The notes under the pieces were generated by a model, which was not told the origin of the DNA, ran no database searches, and saw nothing but the letters and a program-made list of their open reading frames with translations. A stretch of DNA of 64,000 bases from Dermanyssus gallinae (taxonomy: Eukaryota > Arthropoda > Arachnida > Mesostigmata > Dermanyssidae), in NCBI GenBank assembly GCA_003439945.1, contig QVRM01000977.1:372001-436000 (forward strand), given 5' to 3'. Position 1 is the stretch's first letter. Every line of letters starts with the position of its first letter. Below, piece by piece: positions 46,800 to 58,549 of the stretch. The translations under genes were made by a program, and so were the position numbers.

Positions 46800-49150
46800 T
46801 CCAATTCAATTCAAATGCACCTTTATTTTGTCAAAGGGGGTACAATAGTCAGTTTACTTGTGTGGCGACATTTGCACTGTTAGCGTTTCAAGTTATCAGT
46901 GCCCTCGCCATCCGCCACGAAAACATGTTATTTACACGATCTGTCTTGGCAATTTGTTTCGACGAGATCGTGTTACCGCTTCTAAGATTGTTCAACCGAA
47001 TGCTAAAATAGTTTGACTTATTTGATGAGTTTATGATACGATTGAACATGCGAGAATCCGCTCTTTTTTTTGTTCTGGAAGGTTTCGGGAATGCATGATG
47101 CACATGCGCCACTAGCAGCCTGCGTGACAAGTGTGAGACTCGCAAACCCACTAAAAACGGATTCCTCCCCACCCCCCCAGGCTCGGTATTACTTTGGCAT
47201 TACATCGAATATAATCCGATAATCCGCTCTGGACTGAATTCCCGAATAGGGCTTATCACAAAAGAATTTCGGGCAATGTTACATCTTAACGAGACACGAC
47301 GAAGGAATCTCCTCTGTACACATTCCATTGCTTCAATGTGTTTATCTAAATAAGGCCGCCAAACCTCACAGCAATAGATAAACTTAGGTACAACCAAACT
47401 ATTATAAAGCCTCATGTAAAAATTGTACTCATTAATTATGAAACAACGAAATATGGTATTAGATCTAAGATTAGCTGGTCGGATGACTTGTGTAATATGA
47501 GTGCTAAAATCCAGTTGCGCTGTCACCGCAACCCTTAGGTCCCTAATACAATTTAAAGTAGGGATAGCCTCCCCATGTAGCTTGTAGTTATGGGCTTCTT
47601 TTAAACACAATACAGCACATTTCGGCACTGATATAAGCATTTCATTATCCACACACCACTTAGAAACCGCCTCAATCGTACTCTAGAAAACTTGCCTTTC
47701 GCTAGCGGTGTTGTGGGGTCCGTATAGTTTCAAATCATCAGCATAAAGCTTATAAGTTATCGCCTCAGGAATAACGTTTTAAAGATCTAAAACACATGTG
47801 CAAAATAAAAGTGGCCCGAGGCTTGATCCCTGAGGAACGCCTGAGGAACACGTGCCCGACTCACTAAAGCTATTGTTTACGCGAACGCAGAACTCTCTAC
47901 GGGTAAGATAACTAGCAATCCATGATATAGAGCTAGTGTCTACATCCAAGTACCTAAGCTTTTGTACAAGTTTCACATGGTTTACTCTGTCAAATGCCTT
48001 CGAGAAATCAAAATATATACAATCAAAGGCCAGCCTATTGTTTATCATAACAGCCCAATCTTGAGTCATTTTGACGAGTTGATTTGCCGTGGATTTGCCT
48101 TTAGTAAAACCATGTTGGTTCTCATCCAGCAAGCATTTAGATTAAAGAAAATTAAAAATATGGTCCACTAGCAGTTTTTCAAAGATGATACATGCGATAG
48201 ATGATTGAGCTACAGGTCTGTAATTATCTACATTTGACTTTAGACCCTTCTTATGTACAGGGGTTACGACTGATTGCCAAAAATGTTTTGGCACAATGCC
48301 ATCCTCATAGGACCTACTAAATATTAGAAAAGGGGTTCAGTTATCGCAGATGCTACATTTTTATAAAATATGGGTGGGATTAAATCAGGAGTAAAGCTGC
48401 ATTTTGTGGGTAGTTGTTTGATTTTAGAGAGAATATTATATTCTGATATTTCCAAGTATGGACAGCTATCTCTCAAGACCACGTCATTGGAAACACCTTC
48501 GGGAACTGAACTCCCTTGGGCAACATAAACCAACGAGAAGAAGTCCTTAAATGCATTTGCTTTAGAAGCGTCGTCTACGAGGACCGTCTGATCTATATTC
48601 AAAGCCGCAATGTTTTCTTTTCCTTTCAATCGTTTATTTGCATATCTAAAAACGACTTGTGTTTTTAAAATCAAGACTGGCTCTTTCATTATACGAAGTC
48701 TTCTAGTCGCCTTCCTCAACTTTTTTTCATACTGCACATTTAGCTTCTGGTCAATCAACCGTTCAAGATTGGTGACATATTTACGTAAATTAGCATTATT
48801 TTTTGGCTTGCCATTTCGTTTAGGCACAAACTCTTCAATTAGTAAATGTTCTGGTATACAAAGCTATCATACATCGAGTCAACGGTATCGCAATTTAAAA
48901 ACAAGTTTCTCCAGTTTATACAAGCAAGCCTATAGCTGATCATTTCAGAGTCCCCCTTCCAGAAATTATAACCTCCCTCGTCTACCGTAGGATACTCAGC
49001 ATCAAATAAAATAGAAAACGAAATGGCATTGTGGTCTGATGGAATTGGCGACTGAAATACTCGTATATCTTCAATGATGGACGGGTCTGAGGTTAAAACT
49101 AAATCAATAATAGGGCCCAGATTGTCGTCGTCATCGTCGGAAATACCTAA
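46800..49150 (-). mobile_element. CR1-like LINE, copy 2 (5'-truncated)
   Basis: Right to left on the minus strand: the end of the AP endonuclease with DLVLTSDPSIIEDI and PSDHNAISF (about 49030), then a linker (VPKRNGKPKN, ANAFKDFFSLVY), then RT with DENQHGFTKGKSTANQLVK (about 48130), YFDFSKAFDRVNHVKL (about 47985), GVPQGSSLGPLLF (about 47830), KLYADDLKL (about 47740) and a thumb with IRDLRVAVTAQLDF. The 3' end near 46805 matches copy 1 at 23475. It is broken by several frameshifts, premature stops and a 156-bp insert at 47065-47220. The 5' end stops within the endonuclease domain. Confidence 0.85.
47065..47220 (-). mobile_element. 156-bp retroposed insert with A-tail in the CR1-like LINE
   Basis: The direct repeat AATCCGCTCT occurs on both sides (47055-47064 and 47221-47230), while copy 1 of the LINE has the target only once. 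On the minus strand the insert ends in a run of eight A residues next to the duplication, as expected for LINE-mobilised RNA. The insert contains a G-rich run and AGTGGGTTTGCGAGTCTC. No tRNA boxes are obvious. A similar C-rich/CCCACTAAAAAC segment lies near 34550. Confidence 0.75.
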
Positions 49151-49842
49151 ATTCTAAATAATAAAAAAATAATAATAATAAAAACAAATATATTCATCAC
49201 CTCTACTCCGTCACGTCGATGACGGAGTTTATCCAAGTCTGTGCATCTGCTCTAGCGTACCAGTTCAATATAATATGCCAACAAGTTCCGGGAAAAAGGG
49301 TCGTATCGCGTTCCACCTTTGATATCACTCATTGAAACTGGCCCACCGTGCGTGGGTGGCATTGATGACAGAGGGGAAAAAGCAAGAGAATAATTTGAAT
49401 CGCCTCTAAGAGCTCCCCCCGGCAGGTTAGATATGCTACACCTCCTTTTTGAAATTCGTTTTGGGGCTATATTAATTACCATGACAATTCTAACCTGGTT
49501 ACAATTATCTCCTTAAGGAGGCATACACCGGATCAACAAAGGAAAACGTCTAATATCATTCCGATTCGGCCTTGTCCAGTTTAGCGGACTTTTCATTATA
49601 TTTGCAACATGACAGACCGTTTGCGCCGTACGCCATTCATGTTACCATTGTATTTTTTTTGTTTTGTTTCGTGCCTACTTTGTTGCGCTTGCTGACACAG
49701 CTTTCTACCACCAATCGCTATCCGGACGCGCCTGTAACATCTACCACTACTCTAGACGGACGTGTCTGCAATGCTGGCGCAATGGTTGCGTGACCATCCA
49801 GCTAAAGCCATCTTAAATGGTTCGGGCGAATGTGTCTATTTG
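49151..49842. other. No gene seen
   Basis: A-rich sequence follows the LINE 5' truncation (49150-49190). No supported gene. Confidence 0.4.
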
Positions 49843-49914
49843 TATGACCTGTTAACTCAGTGACACAGGCCTGAGTGACATGACCTGTTAACTCAGTGTC
49901 ACAGGCCTATTGAG
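49843..49914 (+). repeat. Two-unit 36-bp tandem repeat
   Basis: ATGACCTGTTAACTCAGTG..CACAGGCC occurs twice head to tail. TGAGTGACA and TGTCAC motifs within it also allow short hairpins. The following 49915-50706 shows no gene. Confidence 0.7.
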
Positions 49915-50706
49915 CCTGTGGAGATCATCGGTGTGAGAGAAAATCTGCTGGTCACATGGTCTGTTTTCCGCAGCGCTATTCAGGTAAATGCTTACAGCTG
50001 CACATGCCGGCACCAAAATCAACCGAACAAGCTCAACAGTTCAGATTCCTTTAAATCGTAAAGTAATAACTATTCTGTATTGTGTAAGGCGACAGTTCTG
50101 GCACGGGTTGCATGTACGGTAGTCCAAATAATACATTCTAGATTGCAAGCAGGGATCGACATAATGCATATATGTCGCTTTTAATCAATAATACTATTCG
50201 ATAGCGTTGCCCCTCCGATAATAGCAATACCATCTCTGATATTATTTATTGTTTTTCTAAATTTCTCAAATTGATTTAAGAAATTTTGTCACAAACCTGC
50301 AAATTCGAAAAAAAACGTCATTTTTATGGTTGCTTGCATGCACCATGCATCCCGCTTATGTACATGTCAGGCACTTTGACCGAGCCCTCTCTAGAGTTCT
50401 TCACAATGGCAGACAAATAATCCATTCACCTGCTCAAGATAAACCAGATATTTTTCGACAAGAATCGTCAATTCTGCCCATGTTAAAGGCCAGAATTCAG
50501 TTTACAGTCCATGTATTAGTTTTCTTTCTTATATGTTAGGAACTAACCTCAAATGACAACACCAGCATACAAAATGTATGGCAAATTACTGTATAACATC
50601 GTCTAGGATTTTTTTGTTGTCAAAAAGCGTCACTATTGAGGCTACCCTGCCAATACACAAACCTATGCTTGTAGGTCGTTTGAGTGCTGGACCACTTTCG
50701 GGGATT

Positions 50707-50830
<124 letters not shown>

Positions 50831-50906
50831 ATTTATTAATATTGTTTAAATGTTACAATTGTGAGGTGTGAACGTGTACTCCTTGTCTTCTTCTAACTCC
50901 TAAATA

Positions 50907-51165
50907 TTATTCCATGGAACCGACAATACAGCCGGCGTTTCCTCGGCACACAGCAAGCGACAGCAGTTGCCGTAGAAACTCGCCTTCGCGCCGATTCCCT
51001 GTGAGATCTGTAATCCGTTGGCCCAGCTCACTAATGAATCTCTTGGTTCCCTTGCTTACCGGGCCCATTGTTTCCATCGATATTGGCACTACGATATAAC
51101 TTGTCTCCAGTTCTTGGTACTTGCGTTTTTTCCCATTATCTGCGCGCTCGGCAACCCATCCCGCT
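50907..51165 (-). pseudogene. RLE endonuclease C-terminal fragment
   Basis: The minus-strand frame reads GKKRKYQELETSYIVVP, FISELGQRITDLTGNRREGE, then LSLAVCRGNAGCIVGS. It aligns with AKCRKY..., VGRKLVLATGDKRAGEYL and LSLDVQRGNAASVRGT of the 14.6 kb element. It lies in a different frame from the RT ORF, which overlaps it at 51136-51165 across the deletion junction. Confidence 0.75.
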
Positions 51166-52980
51166 TCTAGTGAACTTGGCGAGCCCAAGCTGTATCTCCA
51201 GATGCACAGAGCTGCCTTGCGAATGCATCGCCGTTAAGCGAGAGCGAATTTGCTTCAGTCCAGTGCACTTTTCTTTAAAGGTCTTTGAAATTGATCGTAA
51301 GCTTATTGGGGCTCTCAGAAGCTCCAGCTCGTCTAAGTCAACGCGCCTTGATTCTGGCAAGACATTCGAAACCGCCCTAAAAATTTCATCCTGTTCTTGG
51401 GCATTACCTCCCAATGTAATGACTTCACACTTAGAGGCATTGAGGCTAAGGCCTCCCTCTTCTGCAAAATTCAGTACGTTGATAATATCACCCACAACCA
51501 GATCAAGTGGGCCTCCAATCGTTGCGTCATCTAGGTACCAAACGTTAAGAGGGCTCTTCATGCGTGCCACTAAACTGGATACCCCGAGGCTGAATAAAGC
51601 AGGTCCAAGCGGATCGCCTTGTTGCACTCCACTAGGTGATAATAGTGGTGCTTTTTCATCCCAGGACAGCAGAGTCGGTTCCTTGTAGCTTTGCCAAGCT
51701 AGCGGCAAAAGTTGCGGCACTTTGAGTCTTACCTCATCAAGCACTACATCGCGTCGTATAGTGTTGAAGGCGTTACGAAAATCCAATTTAACTAGGACCC
51801 GTACTGGACCTTCTGCTTCAACAAATGCTCGTACTGCGTGGACTGCCGCTTCTGCACCGCCTTTCACTGCAACGCCTATCTGACTTGGTGAAATTGCTGT
51901 CACAATTGTTGTCCTTGTAATAGCAATGGCTACTTTAGCGACAAGCCTCCTGATTGTAAGGCCGCATGCTATAGGTCTAATAGAGCCGTCTTTTTTCTTT
52001 AGCGCTGTCAGATTGGCCCCGTAGAAGATGGGAATGCAGAAATGTGGCAAATTACCACCCAAGGCTGAACTAGCAAGAGAACGAAGTTCTTCCACCAGCC
52101 TCCCAGATGACGGTACTGTGCTATCGAGCATATTGAGCAGATGCCGAGGACGTAAACCGTCTAATCCTGGGCCTGATGCTAGGGAAAAAGACCGGGCGGC
52201 GTCAGTAATACATTTTTCTGGTACGAGGCATGCTTGCGCTGGTACTGGTGCTTGAAAATTGTTTAAGCGCTCTCTGACTGAATCCGTAGGACGAGGATGC
52301 TTGTCTCTCAATTCCTGCTCTGTGTGGCTGTTGAGTGGCGCGAATGAGTCGGTTGAAAGAAGGCTACGTGCGGCAGATCTTACATCACCTTCTGCTAATT
52401 TGCGCTCTGCTGTAGCGGCTCTGTCACGATCAGTGTACTGTTTTTCTGAGTTTTTGGGGGTGCTGCGTGATTGTTCGGCAAAAAGATTTTCTAGTCGTTT
52501 CCACTGCGTATCCACGAGATTTTTTCTAATTATTTGACAAAGTGTGGTATCTTTGGCTTTTCGCTCCGGGAGGCGCAACATTAGAGTCGGCAACGTTACC
52601 AGCCTGACCCAAGACGCGTTGTCTTGCTTTGAGTTAAAATTAGCCAAAGCCTCTGTGTATGCTGCGCAACAAACTTCTCTGACCCCTCTGGGTATAATCC
52701 TTATTAGTTTAGCGTCTTTTCGCGCCCGAGCCAAGAGTGTTACTAAGGTCTGTGGGTCTGGGTCATATGTTGTCACGATGCTACCAACCTGGTTTTCAGA
52801 GTTATTTAACGGGGGTACGGTCGGTAATGGTTGGGGGTTAGTTCTATGGAGGCGAGTCTTATGCATGCGCAAGCCTCGCATTGATTGTATAGATTTCCCG
52901 CAGACATCACAAATGTATGGTTGTTGGGATCGTGGTTGAGATTGAAGGGGGTTTTCTTGGAGAAGTGGTTGTGTGCTCAT
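51136..52980 (-). CDS. RLE-type LINE ORF2: zinc finger and intact RT
   Basis: A 614-codon frame starts at ATG 52980. A C2H2 finger (YICDVCGKS..GLRMHKTRLH) spans residues about 22-45. The linker has KLAEGDVRSAARSLL. RT follows with LKKKDGSIRPIACG (about 330), KLDFRNAFNTIRRD (about 397), GVQQGDPLGPALF (about 450), WYLDDATIGG (about 480) and LNASKCEVI (about 505). There are no internal stops. The C-terminus (FTRSGMGCRARR) is new, made by the deletion that removed most of the endonuclease. The start overlaps the stop of the upstream frame as ATGA. An RT without its endonuclease would need help to integrate. Confidence 0.85.
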   Translation of the reverse strand: MSTQPLLQENPLQSQPRSQQPYICDVCGKSIQSMRGLRMHKTRLHRTNPQPLPTVPPLNNSENQVGSIVTTYDPDPQTLVTLLARARKDAKLIRIIPRGVREVCCAAYTEALANFNSKQDNASWVRLVTLPTLMLRLPERKAKDTTLCQIIRKNLVDTQWKRLENLFAEQSRSTPKNSEKQYTDRDRAATAERKLAEGDVRSAARSLLSTDSFAPLNSHTEQELRDKHPRPTDSVRERLNNFQAPVPAQACLVPEKCITDAARSFSLASGPGLDGLRPRHLLNMLDSTVPSSGRLVEELRSLASSALGGNLPHFCIPIFYGANLTALKKKDGSIRPIACGLTIRRLVAKVAIAITRTTIVTAISPSQIGVAVKGGAEAAVHAVRAFVEAEGPVRVLVKLDFRNAFNTIRRDVVLDEVRLKVPQLLPLAWQSYKEPTLLSWDEKAPLLSPSGVQQGDPLGPALFSLGVSSLVARMKSPLNVWYLDDATIGGPLDLVVGDIINVLNFAEEGGLSLNASKCEVITLGGNAQEQDEIFRAVSNVLPESRRVDLDELELLRAPISLRSISKTFKEKCTGLKQIRSRLTAMHSQGSSVHLEIQLGLAKFTRSGMGCRARR

Positions 52981-53183
52981 TGTTTGTTTGTAGATGTTGT
53001 ACTACTTCCGCTGCCCAGTTCAGTCGCAAGCGGTAGAGAGGGCTCAGCGGTGCCGTCAATAACGGATATCAAAAAGACTCTTCCTTGTTCCGACTCTAAA
53101 AATTCGAGAACTTTGGCTATTGATGGATTTTCGTTTAGCCATGATGAGAGCAGATTCTTGAAGATCTTCCAAATTTTTATCAT
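52977..53183 (-). CDS. Partial upstream ORF (ORF1-like) of the RLE element
   Basis: The open frame enters from the truncated 5' side and ends TGA at 52977-52979, overlapping the ATG of the next ORF. It contains SSWLNENPSIAKVLEFLES, matched by LWLNDNPAVAKVLK in the decayed copy at about 22.78 kb, so it is conserved coding sequence. More ORF1-like text lies upstream in that other copy. Function unknown; an RNA-binding gag-like role is a guess. Confidence 0.6.
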   Translation of the reverse strand: MIKIWKIFKNLLSSWLNENPSIAKVLEFLESEQGRVFLISVIDGTAEPSLPLATELGSGSSTTSTNKQ

Positions 53184-53186
53184 TTC

Positions 53187-53187
53187 A

Positions 53188-53261
<74 letters not shown>
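53187..53261. repeat. (TTA)n microsatellite, about 25 units, LINE tail
   Basis: The array is preceded by TTTCATA and followed by AACACCCAGCTTGGGT, the 3' end of the minus-strand LINE. It is that LINE's (TAA)n tail, as at 24.59 kb. Confidence 0.95.
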
Positions 53262-53263
<2 letters not shown>

Positions 53264-55077
53264 ACCCAGCTTGGGTAAATTTTAAATAAGTACATCAGTC
53301 TCAATCAGTGGTTCTTCTGCGTCACCGGATCTTCCCTCAACTTGCGAGTTCAGCTATTGACTGCACTGCTGGACATGCTGCGGCGTGGTATATATCACAA
53401 TGGCCTAAGTATCTCGCGCACCTACAACACTCCTTAGGATTGTGGAATTCTTGTGTGCTGCATAACACGTGATGGAACCCGTGGGCTGCAAATGCCGTAG
53501 TTAGATGCCTATTCTTATACCCGGCTGCTTGCCAGGTTGTACTCCTCATCGCTATCGTCGTGTATATTCCTATATCTATATCCTTTAATTTTTCCACCCA
53601 CTTCATAGTGTAGGCCACGAAGGCCGTCGTCTTAGGTAAACCCCGTTTTACTTGTAATCCCTTAGAGCCCCCCCCTCTAATATATAAACTATTCTATTTC
53701 TACAAGAGTTAGCTAACCCCAAAACCCGCTTCATGAAGGGAAATCGAACTCTATCTAGTAACTGTAGATCTGCCTCTCCTAGTTTCTCCCACATAAGTGA
53801 TATACCAAATGTTGCTCTTGGTTCTACTTTGATCTTGAAAAGGGCGGACGGCGTATGTATTGACAACATTTGCGGGTTTTTAATTGCTGCTGCCGCTCGA
53901 ATGGCTTTTCCTACTCTGCTTTCAATATGCTTTCGAAAACTGCTACCATTTGACATTATAGTGACCTCTAAAAAGGTGAATTTATTTACAAAATTGACTG
54001 TATTACCCCTAGCTCGAAGAACATCGTCTTTTGCCAATCGATCTCCTCTTCGAAATTTTACTGCTACTGTCTTTTGCCAGTTAATACTAAGCCCCATCTC
54101 GTCCATATAATCGATTAGCCGTTCCAGTCCCTGCTTAACCCTAAATAAACTCCTGCCATAGATCGCAATGTCATCTGCATACATTGATGTATTTCCCCAC
54201 TCTCGGGTCCATCCCTGCTTCACCCGGTTAGGTAGCCCTCTCAATAGTACCGAAAAAAGCAACGGGCTAAGTCCGTCTCCTTAAGCCAAGCCTGTAGTTT
54301 GCTTTACTCTTCCCACAATCTGTATACCGTTGTCGATGTATACTGTGGTCTCCTCAAGAATGGTACTTAAAAGTTTTAGTAAACGATACGGAACTCCTTC
54401 CAAGGCTAACTTTTCTATAATCCTACTTCGTGGCGCTAAGTCAAAGGCGGCTTTAAGATCTATAAATATTGCGTATAACGGTCTTCTCGGTTCTGATAGA
54501 GTTTCCCAAATTTCTGCCAACAACTGGCCGTATGGGTCGACTTCGATCTCCTGAACCCATGTTGTTCTTCTGGTATTGCGTTTCTGGTTTTGAGGAAATG
54601 CTCTAGTCTATCTGATATTATCCCCGAGAAAATTTTATAAGGGCAACTCTTAAGTGTTATTCCTTATTCCCCTCCAAGATTCCGGCTCAGTTTCTACGCC
54701 TTTTTCTTTTGGTATGACAATCAAGGTATCCTCCTTTCACGCTTTAGGTATTTCCCCGGACTTTAGGCACTCGTCAAATAAAGCTTTCCAGTACGGTGCG
54801 AGTGCCAGCGTTTGCTTCAAATGCTCGTTTCTTATCATATCGTTCCCGGCAGCTTTGCCTCTAGGCGCCCTTTTAACTGCCTTGACAACGTCTTTGATTG
54901 TGACTGGTCGAATTACCCATTCCCGTGCAAGTTCTGTTTTCTCGTTCCAAGGCCCGTTGAGTAATGTTATTTCTTTTTTGGGGCAGTATCGGCTCCCTGC
55001 AGCACATTAGCAAAGTGCTTTATTAATTTCGTAGTATGCGTACGTTTGACTTCGAGCCAGTGTGACGAATGGTACTT
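53262..55077 (-). mobile_element. 5'-truncated zinc-knuckle LINE, relative of the 24-29 kb element
   Basis: Minus-strand frames cover RT from HWLEVKRTHTTKLIKHFANV (about 55060) through GPWNEKTELAREWVIRPVT, IFIDLKAAFDLAPRS (motif A, about 54460), TTGLA-stop-GDGLSP (motif B, Q codon to TAA at 54281-54283), MYADDIAIYG (motif C, about 54180), thumb and the C-terminal knuckle CCRCARYLGHCDIYHAAAC (about 53390). The 3' end carries ACCCAAGCTGGGT (at 53263-53275), a hairpin equivalent to that of the 24.6 kb element, and the (TAA)n tail. At least two frameshifts (near 53630 and 54530-54660) and one stop inactivate it. Confidence 0.85.
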
Positions 55078-55197
55078 GCAAGGCGTGAATATTTCATTTT
55101 ACTCAAATTTGACTTTACAAAAGAATACGTGTGATGTTCATTTTAAGCAATTCATTTGATGTCGAAACGGCCAACTTCCTTCTATACGTTCTATAGA

Positions 55198-55245
55198 AGG
55201 TAAGCGTATGGACTATGGGTTGGCGTATGGACTATGGGTTGGCGT
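55198..55245 (+). repeat. Short tandem repeat, two units
   Basis: GCGTATGGACTATGGGTTG occurs twice in a row. Confidence 0.8.
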
Positions 55246-58200
55246 ACGTTCATTGGCAGTTTGCGTAGTTGTTCAAATGCGGTGCGTTAAATAAGCCGAA
55301 ATGCATTTTTATTGGTCAATTAAATATGCCTAAAGCCACTGACTGAATGGTCTGCTTACACCTAATTGAGGGGATATCATGCTCTCCGCCAACGGCATGT
55401 AAGCATTGCACATACTTGCCAATTGGGCAAGAGCAGCGCGCACTGCTTTTTGCGCAAGCTAGAAATACAGTCCAAATACCTCGGACGACACCCTTGGACT
55501 GGAGCGTACTCGAAAGACGAGGTGCTAAGAGCTGATTTCGAGTAGTGTTTCGGGCAACACTTGCTCATGAATCAGGGACTCCGGGCAACCGGCGCCGCAA
55601 AAGCGCCTATTCGTGTTTACCCCTACCCGTGGCTATGCCCCGGCGTTGGCCAACGGTGTATGTGGAATCATACAGCATCAGATGAAGAGGGAAAGAAAGA
55701 CTAAGATTTACTGACCTCATGAGCAGGCAGTAGAAGCTGGCCGGCTACGTAGCTTGTGGGTGTCATCATTAGTCATATCCCGCCGACGCGGCAAGAAAGC
55801 AGTCGTTAAGCGGCAAACTTTAGCGGCTAGTGCGTCAATCTTTCAATTCTACTAAAACTCTTATACTCGCCACGGCGCCTGCACACATCCCATCTGCCCG
55901 CAGCACGGCACGTGTACGTATACACCGGTACAGCAGCACTGTGCGGGTGCCCTATGTTGCATAAAGAGCGTCGGCGCCGGCTGAATGCTGTGCCGGTTGT
56001 CTGATTTATTCATTTATTATTAATAATATTCTGTCTTCTCCTGCTTCGGCTGCATGACGTCCTAGTTTCGCCTTTTCGCCTGGCGGGCTTCATTTCTATC
56101 ATTCTGCCGCCTTTACACGTTCGTTCGTTCGCGTTCCTTATGCACGCCCCTAATACTCTGCCAATTGATGTATCTTCTTCTGCCTTGCTTGACTACTTCT
56201 CTCCTCCCGTTTTTCTTCCCGTTTTCAGCCCTCCTCAGATTTTCCCTTCTCTTTCTTTTAAGATTTTCTCTTTTAGTCCCGCCTCGGTACACATATTATT
56301 GGGCGTATTGCTGTCTTGCTACTCACTCACTCAGCACTATCACTGCCTATGGTCTACCATAACTACCGCTCAATACCAGCACTCTCCCATTCGGCCTTTC
56401 TCCGTTATTCTGCCTCTCTGTTTCGCGGCTCTTGGTCTTAGATCTTGTTTGCACTATCTACCTCCACCAGCGCCATCACCACATCTGCAGCTGCCGTCGT
56501 TTCTAACAATCTGCCGCCCTTGGAGCAACCAGTTTTTCGTTGTAGTCGACGCCCTGGCGTAGCGCGTCACAGCGCGCTGTACAGTGGCGGTCCGGCCCAC
56601 CACGCAAGACCACGGAACCCACTCGGGGGGCAACTGGAGTGGCGTTGTCCTCATCACCAGGCGAAAATGCCGCACAAAAAAAAGAAAACACAGGAAGAAC
56701 GAAGAAAAGAGACCTGAACCAGCGAGAGCCGCACGTAGTGGTAGTAGTAGCGGTAACGGCGGTCGCAGAAGCAGCAGCAGCAGAATTGAGAGTTCACTGG
56801 TGGCCGCGCCAACAACAAAACCTCAAACGTCGGGGGACATCCGGTCTGTTGGCGGAAGGCCTCCCGCCACCACCTCCGCTGCTGGTGTCGTGCATTACCC
56901 GCCTTACCTTTTCTTATTTCTTCTCCTCCTCCTCCTCCCTCGCCCCCTGACGCCCACGATGTCAGTACACCTCGCCCGCTACCTATTGGGATGGCAAGGC
57001 GTTGGGGGCTCGGGGCGGCATAGTTGTCTACGCTACCGTCGCTAGCAGCGGCCAAGATTGATGAAACTTACACTTTTAATGAAACTACGTACTCAAGCCA
57101 GCCGGCAGTTGTCTTGACGCGCGACGGCGGCTGGCCTTCCAAAGCGCGCGAAGGAGCGCGAACGTACGTTCGGTGTTCCTTAGCGGCTTCATTCTGGCTG
57201 CCGCGATTCTCTTCGATTCCCCCTAGTAGTTCACATTGTTCTCATCCGCGTCCCTTTGTAGCTCCCTTTGAAACCTCACATTTGCTCCCTGTGATAAGCC
57301 CCAAGGGCACAAGAGGGGCGAGTGGAGGCGGAATGGGCAGTCTTCTGGGGAACCACAGAGAAAGAGGGACCGGGAGAGAGAGAAAAGTATGTTGGTTGCG
57401 CTTGCGGTACGACGGTGGCAAAGCAACCTAATGGAAAAGCATGGACAACATACCAAACAATAGAGAAGAGTAAGCAGCCACCACCAACCAGACAAGAGCA
57501 GCAGTAACCGGCCAAATAGCGACACGCCAGTCAAACAACCATCTAGCCTAATCAAACAGTCAAACGCGCCTGTGTACTGTTAAAGGTCATCTAGCAAAAG
57601 AGCTGAAGGGGACTACAACAACAAAGTGCGTTGTCGCTAAGGGGGAAAAACGGGAGGCCCAGGGCAAACCGCCACCGAGAGAGAGAGACCGTGAGACCGA
57701 GAGAGAGGAACAGTCAGAGTAAAGAGGCCGATGGCTCGGAACTAGTACTGCTGGGGTTGCTGTAGGCAGCCATTGTTAGCTGATGTTGCTACCACTGCCT
57801 GGCAACGGTACGTGTAACTACAGGGCGACAAGGCCGAAGTAACAACGAGGCCGTAGAGTAACGGGCCTAAAGGGCCGTTAGCCAGCGTCGAGGCCTCACG
57901 TAGAAGCCTGCAGGAAGAGCGGCAGCAATAGCTGTAGGACTTTGGTTTGTGGGCTAGTGTCATGCACCGAGTCTTATATTCCGGATGTGGCAGCGATGAC
58001 GAAAGAAGCGACGGTACGCGAGCCCGAATAGGCGCGAATGACAAACGGGACGCAAGTGGGGCGCAGTCGATGGAAGACGTCATTCCTTTAGTTCTTCCGG
58101 GAAAATGGAAGAAGCAAAGCAGACGGTAACGGGAATTGGCATCCAAAGGGTGATGACGAAGGCCTAAAATAAATGGAAAGGAGAAAATGAGAGCAACTAT

Positions 58201-58494
58201 AAAACGAGCCAAAGAACAGACAAGAACGCAAAGCGCGCGTTTGAGAGAGAGAGAGAGAGAACGAGGTGTGGGATGCGGGGGAAAGGGGTGGAAAGAGCAA
58301 GAAACAGGCTAGCGAGACAGATCGAATTTGTGTGCTCCAGGCTGTTAACGGTTGTCTTGAGACTTTCCTTTCGTCGCCGTTCTAGTCGACACCACGGTCT
58401 GTCTGACCGAGCGCGTCGGACCACTTCCGCCAGCTGAAGTCAGTTAGCTTTAACTTGTTTGCTTTGGATGGAGATGGGCTCAGAAGGAAAGACG

Positions 58495-58549
<55 letters not shown>

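Larger units (their letters stand above)
50831..53183 (-). mobile_element. RLE-type LINE with (TAA)n tail, endonuclease mostly deleted
   Basis: Right to left: the end of an upstream ORF (52977-53183), a full RT-bearing ORF (51136-52980), a short piece of the endonuclease C-terminus (about 50907-51165), a 3' UTR and the (TAA)n tail. Its 5' end is cut by the neighbouring LINE's (TTA)n tail at 53187. Compared with the 14.6 kb relative, the region between the RT thumb and the KY motif of the endonuclease is missing (linker, CCHC and most of the RLE core, on the order of 1.3 kb). Confidence 0.8.

Noticed and set aside
56584..57045. 153-codon plus frame rich in R, S and G
   Set aside because: Overlapping frames are open on both strands because of GC-rich trinucleotide repeats.
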